A stretch of 64,000 bases of DNA from Dugong dugon (GCA_030035585.1 CM057477.1:62477447-62541446), one strand, 5' to 3'; counted from the first letter of the stretch, positions 20,226 to 32,413 are shown. Translations and numbers: made by a program. Notes: generated by a model from the letters alone, not told the origin.

Positions 20226-21440
20226 ATCGTGCCTTTAATTAAGAGCTTCCCAATAAGAACTAACAGGAACTCCCATACTCAAACACCTTGAACCAGACTA
20301 CCTGTCCAGGAAGGCCTCTAATCTGGAAATGAACTGCCTCTTGTATAACCTGTGACCAGAGAAATTTTCATAGTAACCCAGAGCTCAAGGACTAGCTTAG
20401 ATCCAGTACCTACCACAAAGTACTTGGGCTACAGTTGTAAAACCATGTAGTGGTAACTACTCTTTCCACAAATCCAGCAGCAATAGTTGGCCTTCCTAGA
20501 AGAAATGGAGCTGGAAGTGGGCCTTCAAGTGTTAGATCACTGATTGAGTTTATGCTGCCCTGTTTCCATGCTGACTGAGGCATGGGCTTGACAATAGCAG
20601 AAAAAAACCAGCAGCCTTGGGGGAGCTCCAGAACACATGGAATCAGGTCCTCAGGCCTCCAGGGAGCTACTGGAATGAGCAAGGCATGGAGTAGCCAGCT
20701 CTGAGTTCAAATGATAAGATTCCTAATGGGACATGAGTATGCATTTTGCCAAAATTTATTCTAATTTTGGAACTCAGTTGGAAACTTCTGAACGTCATGT
20801 TCCATTTCACTCTGGCAAAACACAAACCTTGCATTGCTTTGTGTTTATTTTGTCCTTCAGAATCAGAGCATAATTCACTCCTAGCTAGATTTTTGTGTTT
20901 AGCACAAACCTCCATTTAGATAGAACAACAAGCTGCTATACTTGTTATATGTTATATGAATATATACTATTCTTAAACGTCCCTGGGGATGGGCGGAAAG
21001 ATGTACACAATGGAGAAAGGTTCCACTAGAAAAACATACCCAATATAGAAAAGTCATGCAAACAGAAGCACCCAGAGGAGAAATATTTTATAAAACCTAA
21101 AGTATGAAGTGTCCTTGAACTTGGCATAAAATATTAGAGACTAGATCCAGAAAGTCCTCAGGACTAGGACTCTCCTCCATTTAGGCAGGACATCTTCTCT
21201 GGCATCTCCTCCTTGTGAAAATTTCTTACCATATTTAAACAAATATTTTGAGAAGAAATTTTATCACTTCCCTTGGAACTCTGCCCTCCAACCCTTACAA
21301 CCAATCAGGATGTTCCCCCATCAGTACCCATTCCCCGTCTTTATCTCATTTTTGTTTTATTCTCAAGTGAACTACTCAGTTTTTATCGGTACAAAACCGA
21401 TATCTTCAACAGTTAAAATCTTCTAGAGACGTACAGTGAA
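20226..21440. other. Unassigned sequence, possibly LTR-derived in part
   Basis: No coding frame of interest. The stretch 21290-21420 contains AACCAATCAGGATGTTCCCC followed by a TTTATC-rich end, which looks like a retroviral LTR promoter region, but I cannot find matching TG...CA ends or a duplication. The rest shows no family I recognise. Confidence 0.35.
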
Positions 21441-21740
21441 AAAAAATTGGAAAGAGTTGGGGATTAAGTTGTATCAGTCAAGACTCTTTCAAAAACTGAA
21501 CTTGGAATAACTTAAGCAAAAAAAACGGTGATTTACTGATTCACTTAACCTTTCTCTCATCTCCAGTTAGGAAGATCTCAGGGAAGGACTTTGATTGGCC
21601 CAGCTGAATCATATGCTCAAGCCTTGACTAATCGCTGTGGCTAAACATGAGCCACATGCCCACATGGCATGTGGTCAGGGAAAGTGGATCTGTTTCCAGA
21701 AGAGAGAGGGATTGTAAACGGTCACTTAGGGGATATTATA
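21441..21740. repeat. Dispersed mammalian repeat, family not assigned
   Basis: GGACTTTGATTGGCCCAGCT, then CCACATGCCCACATGGCATG: a 'GATTGGCC...CACATGCCC' layout found in a common mammalian interspersed repeat. A related stretch is at 41205-41760. Confidence 0.4.
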
Positions 21741-21954
21741 AACCAGCAAATTTGAAAGAAGCAAAGAGAAATGTTCTCATAGTGACTCAGATCTAGTACA
21801 TTAGGATTTGGGGAAAAGCATTATTTCTTAAAGAAAGACAAAGGTGGCAACAAAAGAAAATGCCACCACCATTAATGGTGCATTAGCACCGATTACTCAT
21901 GAGACCTGTTCTAGAATGTGATAGCTTCTTCCAGTGGGCATCAAGAAGATGGTA

Positions 21955-22195
21955 GAGCATAAGGGCTAAGAGCATAAACTTTGGAGTCTGACTCAGGTTC
22001 AAAACTGGTAGTGCCACTTGTTAGCTAGGATATTTGGGCAAGTTACTAACCCTCTTTAAGCATCTGTCTTCTCACTTACAAAATGGGTATGATAATAGAA
22101 TTTACCTCTTGGGTTACTATGAGAATTAAATAAAATAATACACGTAAAGTGGTTAGTACAGTGTCCAACACTTAATTAAACCTCCTTAAACGTTT
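21955..22195 (+). mobile_element. MIR SINE, sense
   Basis: TTTGGAGTCTGACTCAGGTT, the core CACTTGTTAGCTAGGATATT, then CAAGTTACTAACCCTCT and AAAATGGGTATGATAATA are classic MIR order. Ancient and diverged. Confidence 0.8.
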
Positions 22196-23408
22196 ACTTC
22201 AGATATTATTATTTTCAATATTATCAGTATTATTATCAAGAGCGCCCAGGAATTACAAGACTACAGAGGTCTAGGATAGGCGATAGTGTTGATGTCCCAT
22301 ATCATCTTTCTAGAATAAGAAACATCTCACAACACATCCTCTCCACTGATACCCAACCCCATGCTTTGCCTTAGATCCATTTAAAATCTTCCTCTCCAAC
22401 CTCCTATAATTTCTCTTCTTATCCACTGAGGCATGAAACACTAACGTACCTGGGTGAAGAAAGCAAGATAGTGATGCCCTTGATACTTGTTCTAACCTTT
22501 CCAAGAGAGATTTCACAGGCAATTGAGGTCCAAGAAATTGCAGTCTCAGGAGGTTCCTGGGCTGTGAGCGATAAAAAAAAACTCCTCAGAGGGATAGCAA
22601 AACAGTTGACCAGCTTCTGGAACCAATCGACAAAGTAACGTATAACCCCACTAGGCTATGTTGCAAAAGAAGCAACTCTGAGGTCCTGTAGGAAAAATTG
22701 GAATCTTCAGGACTGCACTTATACCTCCTCATTAACTCTATTCTAGATCACTTCCATGGAAGGCTCCAGAAAGGGGTCCCTCCCAACAGAGACTGGTTCC
22801 TTCACTTCCACTGCAGCTGACAGCAATCCCTGTAGTCTGCACATTTGTGACACAGAATTTTTTTTTCAGTCAAAGCAAAGAGTTTGGGATTATAGAAAAA
22901 TAGGTTACCCTTTTAGTTTGTCTCCCATGCTCTGTTGAATGTCTATGGTTGTAATTACTCAGGATTCAACACCTTATTTTTTAAAAGGATATGTTTCATA
23001 TTTTTCCTTTGCAATTGTGAAAATCAGGTAGAATAACACCTTATATTTATCTAGAACTGGCCCTTGGAAAGTGCTACAAGAAATGCCATTCTCTTTCCCA
23101 TCAGAATTCTTGGTGGAAGCAACATATTTTCCTCACACCACTTTTATAGATTATACAGTCTGTCAGAAGTATAGCTGGGGCCAGAATCTGGGTTTTCTTT
23201 GGATCTGAAATGCAGTATTAAGTTTCCTTTCCATTAGAAAAACAACATTTCTAAGCAAAAATGAGTTTAATGCAGAGGGCTCAAGGTAGCAGCCATGAAA
23301 AAGAGCTCAGTTACGACTTCTTGCTTTTCAACACATAATACCATCATTTCCCAGGTTTCTTGCAAACTCTTCACATCCATACTTTAATGGTGCTGTAGTA
23401 TCCTATCA
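22196..23408. other. Low-copy sequence, no gene seen
   Basis: No recognised family and no coding signature. Short frames (22310-22522 minus, 22756-22938 plus) have no domain. Confidence 0.5.
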
Positions 23409-23614
23409 GAGTCCCTAAGTGGTACAAATGGTTAACGCATTTGGCTGTTAATCAAAATGTTGATGGTTCAAGTTCACCCAGAGGCTCCTTGGAAGAAAGT
23501 CCTGAAGATCTACTTTTACAAAATCAGACACTGAAAGTCCTACGGAATACAGTTCTACTATGACATAGATGAGACTGCCATGAGTTGGAAAGAACATAAT
23601 GGCAGCAACCGGTA
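23409..23614 (+). mobile_element. SINE-B copy, sense
   Basis: Head AGAGTCCCTAAGTGGTACAA, B-box-like GGTTCAAGTTC, module GGAAGAAAGTCCTGAAGATC, tail GCCATGAGTTGGAAAGAACA. Well diverged. Confidence 0.85.
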
Positions 23615-23725
23615 CTGGGGACTAGCAGTATTCTATCTACATCAGAGTTCTTTGCTCACAGAGTAATGGTAAGTATTGTTCTGTGAAGCTCTTCTTTCAG
23701 GATTATGTGTGTCCTGGGCACAGTA

Positions 23726-23797
23726 GGAGCCCTGGTGGTGCAGTGGTTAAGCGCTTGGCTGCTAACCGAAAGGTTGGCGATTTGAACGCACCAGCCA
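23726..23797 (+). mobile_element. SINE-A head fragment, sense
   Basis: GGAGCCCTGGTGGTGCAGTG to GCACCAGCCACTA: only the tRNA-like half. The copy stops where an antisense SINE-B begins, and its body is not found after that element. Confidence 0.85.
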
Positions 23798-24010
23798 CTA
23801 AACCAAAAACCAGTTGCATTGAGTCGACTCCAACTCACGGAGACCCCATGTGTGTCAGAGTAGAACTGTGCTACATAGGGTTTTCAATGGTTCATTTTTC
23901 AGAAGTACATCAGCAGGCCTTTCTTCTAAGGTATCTCTGGGTGGACCCAAACCTCCAAACTTTCATTTAGCAGCCAAGGGTATTAAAACTGTTTACTCGA
24001 CCCAGAGACT
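23798..24010 (-). mobile_element. SINE-B copy, antisense
   Basis: Reversed tail AACCAAAAACCAGTTGCATT, then GAGTCGACTCCAACTC, and reversed module CAGGCCTTTCTTC. It is joined directly to the truncated SINE-A. Confidence 0.88.
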
Positions 24011-24256
24011 CTTCCCACCCCCTACCGAGCCCCTAATATAACATTGCCTTTTTCTCTGTCATACTCAGGCTGCCCTCTCATCTCCACTAACATCCAAGAC
24101 TGCTCTGTGCTTTTGAGAAACATCGTGGTCTAAAAAGCAGACCCCGAGTCTGAACCATCCTTCTAAGTTCCCTTGGCCGGTCCAGTGGCTACTTCCCCAA
24201 GCCCCAGCTCAGTCAGAGACTCTGCTTGGCTCCCACACATGGCTGGGATGTCCTGT

Positions 24257-24419
24257 TCCTTATAAGACAGAGTAGAACTGCCCCATAGGGTTTCCAAGGC
24301 TGTAAATCTGTATGGAAGTAGACTGCCATATCTTTATCCTGAGGAGCTGCTGGAGGGTTCAAACTGCCTACCTTTCAGTCAGCAGCCAAGTGTTTTAACT
24401 ACTGTGCCACCAGGGCTCC
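24257..24419 (-). mobile_element. SINE-A copy, antisense, tail missing
   Basis: AGACAGAGTAGAACTGCCCC to TGCCACCAGGGCTCC. The RTE-like tail is lost. It abuts the ERVL-type LTR at 24420. Confidence 0.85.
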
Positions 24420-24965
24420 TGTCTTAGGTTGAGTTCTCTAGAGAAGCAAAACCAGTAAAGCATATTAATATATAGAGAAAGATTTATATCAAGCAAATGA
24501 CTCACACACTTGTAGAGGCTGGAATGTTCCATGTCCATGGGTCAGGATAGAGGCTTCTCCTGATTCACACAGCCACAGGTGTTGGCAAACCCAAGATTGG
24601 CAGGTTAGAGAGCAGGGCTCTTGCTTACAGACTTCAGAGATCAATGAATCCCAAGATCAGCAGGCAAGACTGCAGGTAAGCTGCTAGCTCAAGTCCCAAG
24701 AACCACAGGCCAGATGAACAGGAGCCAGCTGCAGGATAGAGAGGGAGCAAAGGCCCACAAGCCTTGCCAGAAAGTCCACTTATATTTGATGCAAGCCACA
24801 CCCCCAAAGAAACTCCCTCTCAACTAATCGGCCACTCGTAGCCGATCCCATCGTGGAGATGATCACATATCAAATCTCATCATCATACGACTGCCAAACT
24901 ATATCATAGTTGCCAAACACTGAGAATTATGGCCCAGCCAAGTTGACCCTCTACCTTAATGATCA
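24420..24965 (-). mobile_element. ERVL-type solo LTR (MLT2-like), antisense
   Basis: TGTCTTAGGTTGAGTTCTCT is the reverse complement of the end of the sense copy at 44730-45266. Shared landmarks are GAAGCAAAACCAGTAAAGC, TATATAGAGAAAGATTTATA, AGGCTTCTCCTGATTC and GCCAAGTTGACCCTCTACC. Internal viral genes are absent, so it is a solo LTR left by recombination. Confidence 0.82.
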
Positions 24966-27059
24966 TGGCTCCTATTCATCACAGTGTAGGAACTGCTTCT
25001 AGAAATATTCCTATAACCTACTGTGCCAACTTACCTAGCATCATGCTTTGAAGGTTTACTGCCAGAGGTCATATCATAATGTGTGTCATGCAGAACCTGG
25101 CCCTGAAAATATATGGGAAATGCAGGATAACCAAGGTTTGGAATTACGGAGCCAGAAGCTGTTCTGTGGAAAATTCTTCTAATCATCAGACGTGTAAAAT
25201 TATAAGTGGAAAATTTTATTTTCCTGGATACATACTAAAAATGGACGTTCTCTCTGTGTCTGTAGGGAACAACCTGTAGCAATACTATAAATAGCAAATG
25301 TGCTTTTATGTGAGTTACAGGTTTATGAAACCCAAGTATTCAATTCAAAATTAAAAAAAAAAAATGATAAGCTATGTTAGCTACTTTTTTTCTATGATTG
25401 TGTTGTCATACAAAGAGGTGATCAAAGAGTATGGAGCCAGAAAGTATGGGTAAAACAATATTACAGAGTTGTGTTGGGCAGTTAATAAAAACAGTATGCT
25501 TTTTTTTGTTCTGGATTTTTGTGATATTTTTCAGCTTTTTAAAATTTATAACTTATTTTGATTTCTTTCCTCATTCTGAAAAAATGGTCATGCTCACGCA
25601 TGTTTAATTTTCATAAAAGAGGCTCCCACAGCTGTAAAGCTTCGGGCCCCAGACAACTGGATTGGCTCCTGGGTGTGAGTACAGATGATGTGCTTCTGCT
25701 TGTTAAGGAGTTTATGAGAGACATTAAACATGTCTCACATAGAAAAAGGGTAGTAAAAGGTAAAGAAATTACCAGAACACACTTGGCACCCCCTCATCTG
25801 CCAATCCCCATTCCCCTCACTCCCCCTAAAATCATCTGCCACAAAGCAGACCCTTAACATTTATGCTCTTGGGGAAAATGAAGGTGCTAAATTTTGATGG
25901 TGGGTTCTAGATCCAGTTTAGCGAGTCTCCTTATTCCTCTTTGCCATGACATTAATGTAGAAAGCCAGCAAGCGTTACTGGGCTGAGCATGACTCTTGAC
26001 TAAGGTATCTTCTCAAGAAGCATGTTGACAAGTCCCAAGTGGGGTCCTGCTTGATCTTCTGGGTCAGTCACTCTGAGGACTGATGACAGCAAGTTGTGCG
26101 CTAGGAGACTGAGTGCAGACATGGCGTGGCCAGATCAACGTTTTCTCTAGGAGCCTGGTACCCACATCTTTTCTTCCTTCCCCACTCAGGCCACATTGAT
26201 TATCCAACTGGTCCCCAGTCATTCAATGAACTTGACTTGGGCAGAACAACTTACAGCAGAACTTGAACTACAAATTGAGTATCATGCAGCCCAACCCTCC
26301 CCTTCAATCCTAGATGGAGCTGCTTGCTCAGTCTTAGACAGAGCGGCTGGCACCAGCTCACCAGCTGACCATTAACTGTGGTTACCGCCCCATAAAACAA
26401 AACTCAGCACATCATGGCTTTCCTGCAAAAATTAACCCAAAATGTAAAGCGATTAGAATCAGGACAGCATGTGAAACAGCCAGCAATTAATCATTTACTA
26501 CAGAGTTGGTGACCTTTTCACTGAAGGTAACAGGTATAATTAAACAGCATCTTACAGAGTGGGTGTGGACACTGACATTCCCTAGGCCTGACTCACAGTG
26601 GTTTCAGTCTTGCTCCTGGCTCCTCCAGACCTGGTGGGAAGAGCAGGTTGCCTTCCATCACAGACTCTGGGAAATCCCCGCCTCAGGCCTTGCAACAGTT
26701 GTCCTGTTTTCTTTCCTTTGTCATTTAAAGCTTGTTTGTGTGCCTGTGTGCTGGGCAAGGGCAAGGCTGCAAGCAGGTACTTGAACTGGGTGGAGGAAAG
26801 CTGTAGGGATCAAATAGCACTTTAGACCCAAAGCCAAGGCCAAGGCGAGGACAGAGACCTAATCACAGAAAGTGGCTGCAAGCTGAGCTCTAAAGCTGTC
26901 ATTATTTCCTTTTTGGGACCCCAAATATTGTTTACTTCCTGTTCCAAACTTATAGAGGTGTGCCAGTCCAGGCCAATTTTTAATTTTTTTTACTAGCTTC
27001 ACAGGGAGATGGGCTGGCCTCCTTTTTGTTTCTCATTTGGGCTTTACTGTCTTCAACAT
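24966..27059. other. Low-copy sequence, no gene seen
   Basis: Two kilobases without a recognised repeat apart from short A/T runs (25350, 25500). An AT-rich stretch at about 26400-26560 (GCAATTAATCATTTACTACA) looks like candidate conserved non-coding DNA, but that needs an alignment. Frames at 26506-26825 overlap in two phases on both strands and have no domain. Confidence 0.45.
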
Positions 27060-27260
27060 GGAGTCCCTGGGTAGTCTGAATGGTTAACACGCTTGGCTGC
27101 TAACTGGAAGGTTGGAAGTTCCAATCTACCCAGAGGTGCCTCAGAAGAAAGGCCTGGCAATCAACTTCTGAAAAATCAGTCACTGAAAACTCTACGAGTG
27201 CAGTTCTACTCCGACACACACGGGGTCACCATGAATCGGAGTTGAAGCAACAGCAACTGG
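27060..27260 (+). mobile_element. SINE-B copy, sense
   Basis: GGAGTCCCTGGGTAGTCTGA head, GAAGAAAGGCCTGGCAATCA module, tail CACCATGAATCGGAGTTGAA. Complete. Confidence 0.9.
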
Positions 27261-28270
27261 CAAAAGATCTCCAATGTTATAAAGTCCGTGGCAAGTGCTG
27301 CCTTACAAATGCCCTTTTGTCGGTGGACATCTTCTGATCCCTGCCTAAGTTGGTCCCTGCTACCCTCACCCCCACCCTGCAACTCCTTGGCTTCCCCTGT
27401 GAAATGAGAGACTTAGAGACAATCAAGTTAATGATGAGGCTTAATTCAGACTCAATGTTTCTTTCTCTTAAATCTAAAATCCTTTGAATCCAATGGGAGA
27501 GGAGAAGGAAGTGAAACTGGGTAGTCTAAATAATTTGTAGTTAAAGCAGAGATTTATGAGGGGGATTACCGCACAGGGCATGGTTTTGAGTGTGCCTTTG
27601 AATCCTGGGAGCTAAATTCTCCCCTTGACTGCACACATATGTCTCTCATCAAGGTCTGCGCGCTGCGCTGGCACCAGGAGTCAGACGGAGCTGTCTCCAC
27701 CCTCCCAGGGTGCCGGAATGGCTACAAAGGTCCAAAGAGACCAGGAGTCTTGGCCCCCAGAGCTGGAGGAGGGTGGGGGTGTTGCCGTACAAAGTAATTA
27801 GCATGTGGCTCTTGACGATGAAAAAGAAAAATTTTGTGGTGCCAGAGGAAGAAACAAGGGAGGAGGCAGGAGCACAGGAGCCACAGATTCTGAGAAACAC
27901 TCAGGAAGACCAGGCCTGGGGGAGTCTAGGGCTAGGCCTGAGAACTTCGCTTTTGTCTGGCACCTTCCTTTGCCAAAGATGCAGGTTTTACAGTGGTAAC
28001 ATTTTTTAGAGCCACACATCAGAATCAGATTCTATTTCAATCCGGCCTGCTGAAATTCATTTTGAAAGGTTGACTTTGAGAGGAGAAAGACAAAACCGAA
28101 ATTCTAGCATTGTTTGCCCCCGCCGCCCCATACACACACACAAGAAGAAACTGCTTAATGAAGATAGGGGATGAACTAAGCAAGAATTAATATAACATCC
28201 TTAAAACAGTCCTCACCTAATAGTAGATGCTACTTAAGTGCTGTTGGAGCTCTGCTTTAACTAGAAAGTA
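27261..28270. other. Low-copy sequence, G/C-richer block at 27640-28000
   Basis: The block from about 27650 (GTCTGCGCGCTGCGCTGG) is GC-richer and has open frames on both strands (27710-28009 plus, 27649-27900 minus). No protein family is recognised and no splice-supported exon can be argued. The rest is featureless. Confidence 0.4.
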
Positions 28271-28460
28271 AAAAAAAAAAACCTGGTTGCTATCAAGCTG
28301 ACTCTAACTCCTGGTGACTCCATGTGTGTCAGAGAACAGCTGATTTTTAGGAGGTAGATCACCAGGCCTTTCTTCCCAGACACCTCTGGATGGACTCAAA
28401 CCTCCAACCTTTTGGTTGGCAGCAAAGAGTGTTAACTATTTGCACCACCCAGGGATTCCT
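28271..28460 (-). mobile_element. SINE-B copy, antisense
   Basis: GTTGCTATCAAGCTGACTCT (reversed tail), CAGGCCTTTCTTCCCAG (module), GCACCACCCAGGGATTCC (head). Confidence 0.88.
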
Positions 28461-28784
28461 GCTTTTTTGGAAGTAGATCTTCGACTATTGTTATTATTAC
28501 TGTACTGTATCTTGATTTTACTTTCAAAGAGCTGGCTTGTACATAAAAATTAGTTCAGGAAATCACAAGTCATATTTTTGTTGTTCTGTTATCACACATC
28601 AAAAGGCACAGTGATGAGCTAAATGAGGCCTGTGGTAGCTGATGATGGGCCCTTGCTGGCAGGTATAGGTAGATGGGTGTTGGGAGGCAAACTGAAAACA
28701 GAAATAAACCTGGTTGAGTGCCTACAGATGAGAGTGACTGTTTACCTAGAGTCCCCACTGTGGACACTATAGGGGAACCACTCA

Positions 28785-28806
28785 AACAAACAAACAAACA
28801 AAAAAA
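28785..28806. repeat. (CAAA)n microsatellite
   Basis: CAAACAAACAAACAAAC followed by an A run; it may be the target A-tract of the adjacent SINE. Confidence 0.85.
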
Positions 28807-29003
28807 GTAAACTGTTGCCGTCGAGTCATTTCTGACTTGTGGCTACCCCATATGTGCAGAGTAGAATTGCCCTCCATAGTGTTTTCAAGGCTGTAACCTT
28901 TCAGAAGCAGGTCTTTCTTCCAAGGGGCCTCTGGGTGAGTTCTAACCACTAACCTTTCGTTGAGTAGTTGGGCGCTTAACCATTTTTACCACCCAGGGAC
29001 TCT
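28807..29003 (-). mobile_element. SINE-B copy, antisense
   Basis: TGTTGCCGTCGAGTCATTTC reversed tail to ACCACCCAGGGACTC reversed head. It is the first of an antisense pair with 29014-29212. Confidence 0.88.
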
Positions 29004-29013
29004 AGTGCCTTTA

Positions 29014-29212
29014 TCACCCACTGCCATAGAGGCGATTCCCACTCATAGCGACCCTATAGGACAGAGTGGAACTGCCCCATAGGGTTTCCAAGGCTGTAAA
29101 TCTTTATGGAAGCAGACTGCCACATCTTTCTCCTGCTGAACAGCTGGAGGGTTTGAACTGCCAACCTTTCAGTTAGCAGCCAAGCGCTCTACCACTGCAC
29201 CACCAGGGCTCC
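29014..29212 (-). mobile_element. SINE-A copy, antisense
   Basis: Reversed tail GATTCCCACTCATAGCGACC to reversed head GCACCACCAGGGCTCC. Confidence 0.88.
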
Positions 29213-29472
29213 TTGGGAACACCTCACCTGTGAATTATCTAGCTGTGACACCTGGTGAGAATTACTTAGCATCTTGGAGTTGCCACTTCCTCTTTTATTA
29301 ATGGATATATTTAAACCACTTCCCAGGGAGGAGAAGACAGGTGACTGTAACGATCAGCTGACTACCTGCCTCTAACAATCCCTGAAGGACTTCCATTAAC
29401 TCTGCAGTTCATAATGGATCAAAAAAGATTAGAAAGACAAAATCCACTTCATGGAATGGCATTCAGCTAATT

Positions 29473-29681
29473 AAAAAACCATTTGCCATTGAGTCGATTC
29501 TGACTCATGGCAACCTCATGTGTGTCAGAGTAGAACTGTGCTCCTTAGGGTTTCCGATGGCTGATTTTTCAGAAATCTTAAATCACTAGGCCTTTCTTCC
29601 AAGATGCCTCAGGGTGGACTCCAACCTCTAGCCTTTCAGTTAGTAGCCAAGTCCATTAACTGTTTGCACCACCCAGGGACT
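29473..29681 (-). mobile_element. SINE-B copy, antisense
   Basis: CATTTGCCATTGAGTCGATT to CACCACCCAGGGACTC. CTAATT on both sides suggests a short target duplication. Confidence 0.88.
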
Positions 29682-29832
29682 CTGTAACTAATTTACTTGA
29701 AGTTAAGTTGAACATAAATGTACATATACCACCAATTACAATTAATATTCACATCTAACAAGAAAGTAGATGATTCTGGTGTTCTTTTCTATCCCTTCTC
29801 ACTAAAGGATCTCAGGAGAACTTTTAGACAGG

Positions 29833-30352
29833 TGAGTTAGTCGTCTAGTACTGCTTTAACAGAAGTACCACAAGTAGATGGCTTTAACAAAGAGAAATTT
29901 ATTCTCTCACAGTTTAGGAGGCTAGAAGTCCAAATTAAGGCACCAGCTCCAGGGGAAATCTTTTTCTCTCTGTTGGCTCTGGGGGAAGGTCCTTGTCATC
30001 AATCTTCCCCTGGTCTAGGAGCTTCTCAACGCAGGAATCTCAGGTCCAAAGGATATACTCTGCTCCCTGCACTGCTTTCTTGGTGGTATGAGGTCTCCCT
30101 GTCTCTCTGCTCAATTCTCCCTTTTATATCTCAAAAGAGACTAACCCAAGACTCAACCTAATCTTGTAGATTGAGTCCAGCCTCATCAACATAACTACCT
30201 CTAATCCTGCCTCATCAGCATCATAGAGGCAGGATTTACAACACACAGGAAAATCACATCAGATGAGAAAATGGTGGACAATCACACAATACTGGAAATA
30301 ATGGCCTAGCCAAGTTGACCCGTAATTTGGGGGGACGTAATTCAATCCACAA
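29833..30352 (-). mobile_element. MaLR-type solo LTR, antisense
   Basis: GTTAGTCGTCTAGTACTGCT start, TTTAACAAAGAGAAATTTAT (reversed AATAAATTTCTC polyadenylation region), CCAAAGGATATACTCTGCTC, and ...GACGTAATTCAATCCAC end. Same family as 53735-54251 and 60077-60556. Right end approximate. Confidence 0.85.
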
Positions 30353-30599
30353 AACCTGGTGAGCTTTCACCTAAAGGGACGTCTCTGCCCTGTCCTCTCA
30401 GGACACTCTTGCACCTTCATTGTCTGGTTCTGTGTGGTCTCTGGTAACCTCCCTCATGCTCCCCACCAGTATCCAGCCCATAGTGGTCTTCCTGGAGCCA
30501 TCCCTTCCACCTACGGAGTTCTAATTTTAGCCAGTCCTCAATGCTTGAAGTTCAGAGTTTAAGTACAGAATCATCAAATTTATATCTATAACCACTGCT

Positions 30600-30775
30600 G
30601 ATCTACAGCCCGGTTTTCTCAGCTATAAAATGAGAAAATTAAAAGTGACTATCTCATAAGATTTTTGTTCGGATTAAATAGCATAATTTTTTATGCAGCA
30701 GCACAATGCCTGGCCCCTATGTAGTAAAAATAAAAATTAATATTAGCCATTATTATCATCATCATCCTTATAATC
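30600..30775 (+). mobile_element. MIR SINE fragment, sense
   Basis: TTTTCTCAGCTATAAAATGA, then GGATTAAATAGCATAAT and CAATGCCTGGCCCCTATGTA: the 3' half of a MIR, ending in an AT-rich run. Confidence 0.7.
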
Positions 30776-31354
30776 CTATTATATTACCCTTTAAAGGGCT
30801 CCCAGAGGATGTCCTTTAAAATCACCTCTAGCAATTTCTCTTTACATCAGCAGAAGACAGTTTTATGAATCACCCTGACTTTTGGCAAGAAAAAGACAAC
30901 TTCCAAGTAGAGGATTACCAAAAAACAAAACAAAACAAAACCCAACTCCCTGATGATGCAAAGTCATTTACTTTATGGCTTCTTCCCGAGTCCCACTTGA
31001 AACCTACCCAAGTGGAGTTGCGTTGTTTAATTATATAATGTCACATGGGTAGGCATTTTTATGGAGTTAATTTACCTCCAAGAGGCCAGTCTGGCATCAT
31101 TACCCTAAGTTCGTGACAGAACCAACATAATCGCATTTTAACATGTTACATTCTGTTCCTCTTTAAAGCCAACTCAGTGCTAAGTCTAGTCAGCACGTAG
31201 AGGCCCAGGTACAGGCCACTCTGGAATGGAAACCTGTAGAAATCAGCAGGCCTTCTGTAGATTGGTGTCATCAGAGTTGGTTTATAAATAACCTGCTGCT
31301 GGGATCACAATGTTTGAGATTGAATCCCAGCCCAGAATGCTGCAATATAAAGGA
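30776..31354. other. Low-copy sequence, no gene seen
   Basis: A (CAAAA)n run near 30930-30942 is the only simple repeat. No coding signature. Confidence 0.5.
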
Positions 31355-31363
31355 AGTGACAGC

Positions 31364-31567
31364 CTTTCTACTTGCCATCAAGTCAATCCTGACTCAAGGC
31401 AACCCCTCAAGTTCTATGCAGAGTAGAACTGCTCCATAGGGTTTTCAAGGCTGTGACCTTTCAGAAGCTGATCGCCAGGCCTTGCTTCCGAGATGATTCT
31501 GGTTGGATTTGAACCTCCATCCTTTCAGTTAGTAGACAGGCACTTAGCTGTTTGTGCCATCTGGGGA
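31364..31567 (-). mobile_element. SINE-B copy, antisense
   Basis: It is flanked by AGTGACAGC at 31355-31363 and 31573-31581 (9-bp duplication). Reversed tail CATCAAGTCAATCCTGACTC. Confidence 0.88.
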
Positions 31568-31581
31568 CAACGAGTGACAGC

Positions 31582-32039
31582 TTACCCAGTTGTAATGTAA
31601 GTGGCCTGGCATAAGGTGGTAGAGGTGACTCTGGAAAAGGGGAGTTGAGCATCCTGCACAGGAAAAAGATCCATTTACCAGGAAGGAGTGTGCTAAGCAC
31701 ATCAAGGATGAGTTACCAGATTCTACGTTAGTCTGGTTGAAATCTCCCCTGAGATTATGCAATTAGCTTTGTTTTGATTCTGTGCTCACTGAGCAACTTT
31801 CTGATTCTTATTTCACCCCACCCTCCACCCCCACCCCCATAAGAACATGAATTCCCAGAAGGGGGTGCCCTGGCTCATGGAAATGAGTATTTCAGTTCCT
31901 GGAATGATAGTGGCTGTCACTGTATAGGAACACACGTGTCTTGTGGTATATAATTAATTATTGGTGAGTTTAGCATGATTAGTCCCTCAAGGTCTAGTAA
32001 GCTCTAGGTAAACTTGAAAAATAGAGGTTCTGAATCAGA
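31582..32039. other. Low-copy sequence, no gene seen
   Basis: Contains a C-rich run (CACCCCACCCTCCACCCCCA at about 31813). No family assigned. Confidence 0.45.
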
Positions 32040-32195
32040 AAGCAGAGAGCCAAACTCTAAGTCAATATTTTCCTGAACGCTGTTTGACTCAGTTTCCTCT
32101 ACTTTAAAGCAAGGAAAAATAATAATGGTGATTTTATATGGCTGTTGTGAGGATTAAATATAATAAAGTACTCAAAATGGTGCATATTACTTATA
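32040..32195 (+). mobile_element. MIR-like fragment, sense
   Basis: TTTGACTCAGTTTCCTCTAC, then GGCTGTTGTGAGGATTAAAT: standard 3' part of a MIR. Confidence 0.65.
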
Positions 32196-32210
32196 GACCC
32201 CATAAGGCGT

Positions 32211-32413
32211 GTTGTTGTTATGTGCCATTGAGTCGACTCCAACTCATAGTGACCCCAAATGACAGAGCAGGACTGCCTGATAGGGTTTTCTAGGTTGTAG
32301 TCTTTACAAAAGCAGATTGTCAGGTCTTTTTTCCCGTGGAGCTACTCATGGGTTCAAACAGCCAGCATTTTAGTTAGCAGCCAAGCGCCTAACCATTGTG
32401 CCACCAGGGTTCC
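32211..32413 (-). mobile_element. SINE-A copy, antisense
   Basis: GTTGTTGTTATGTGCCATTG (reversed RTE-type tail including AACA units) to GTGCCACCAGGGTTCC. Diverged flanks CCATAAGGC / CCACAAGGC form the duplication. Confidence 0.88.

Noticed and set aside
26506-26825. Overlapping frames of 92, 75 and 60 codons on both strands
   Set aside because: Three open phases in one block reflect few stop codons by chance; no domain.
27649-28009. Possible exon with open frames on both strands
   Set aside because: No recognised protein similarity, no convincing splice sites, and no continuing exon nearby.
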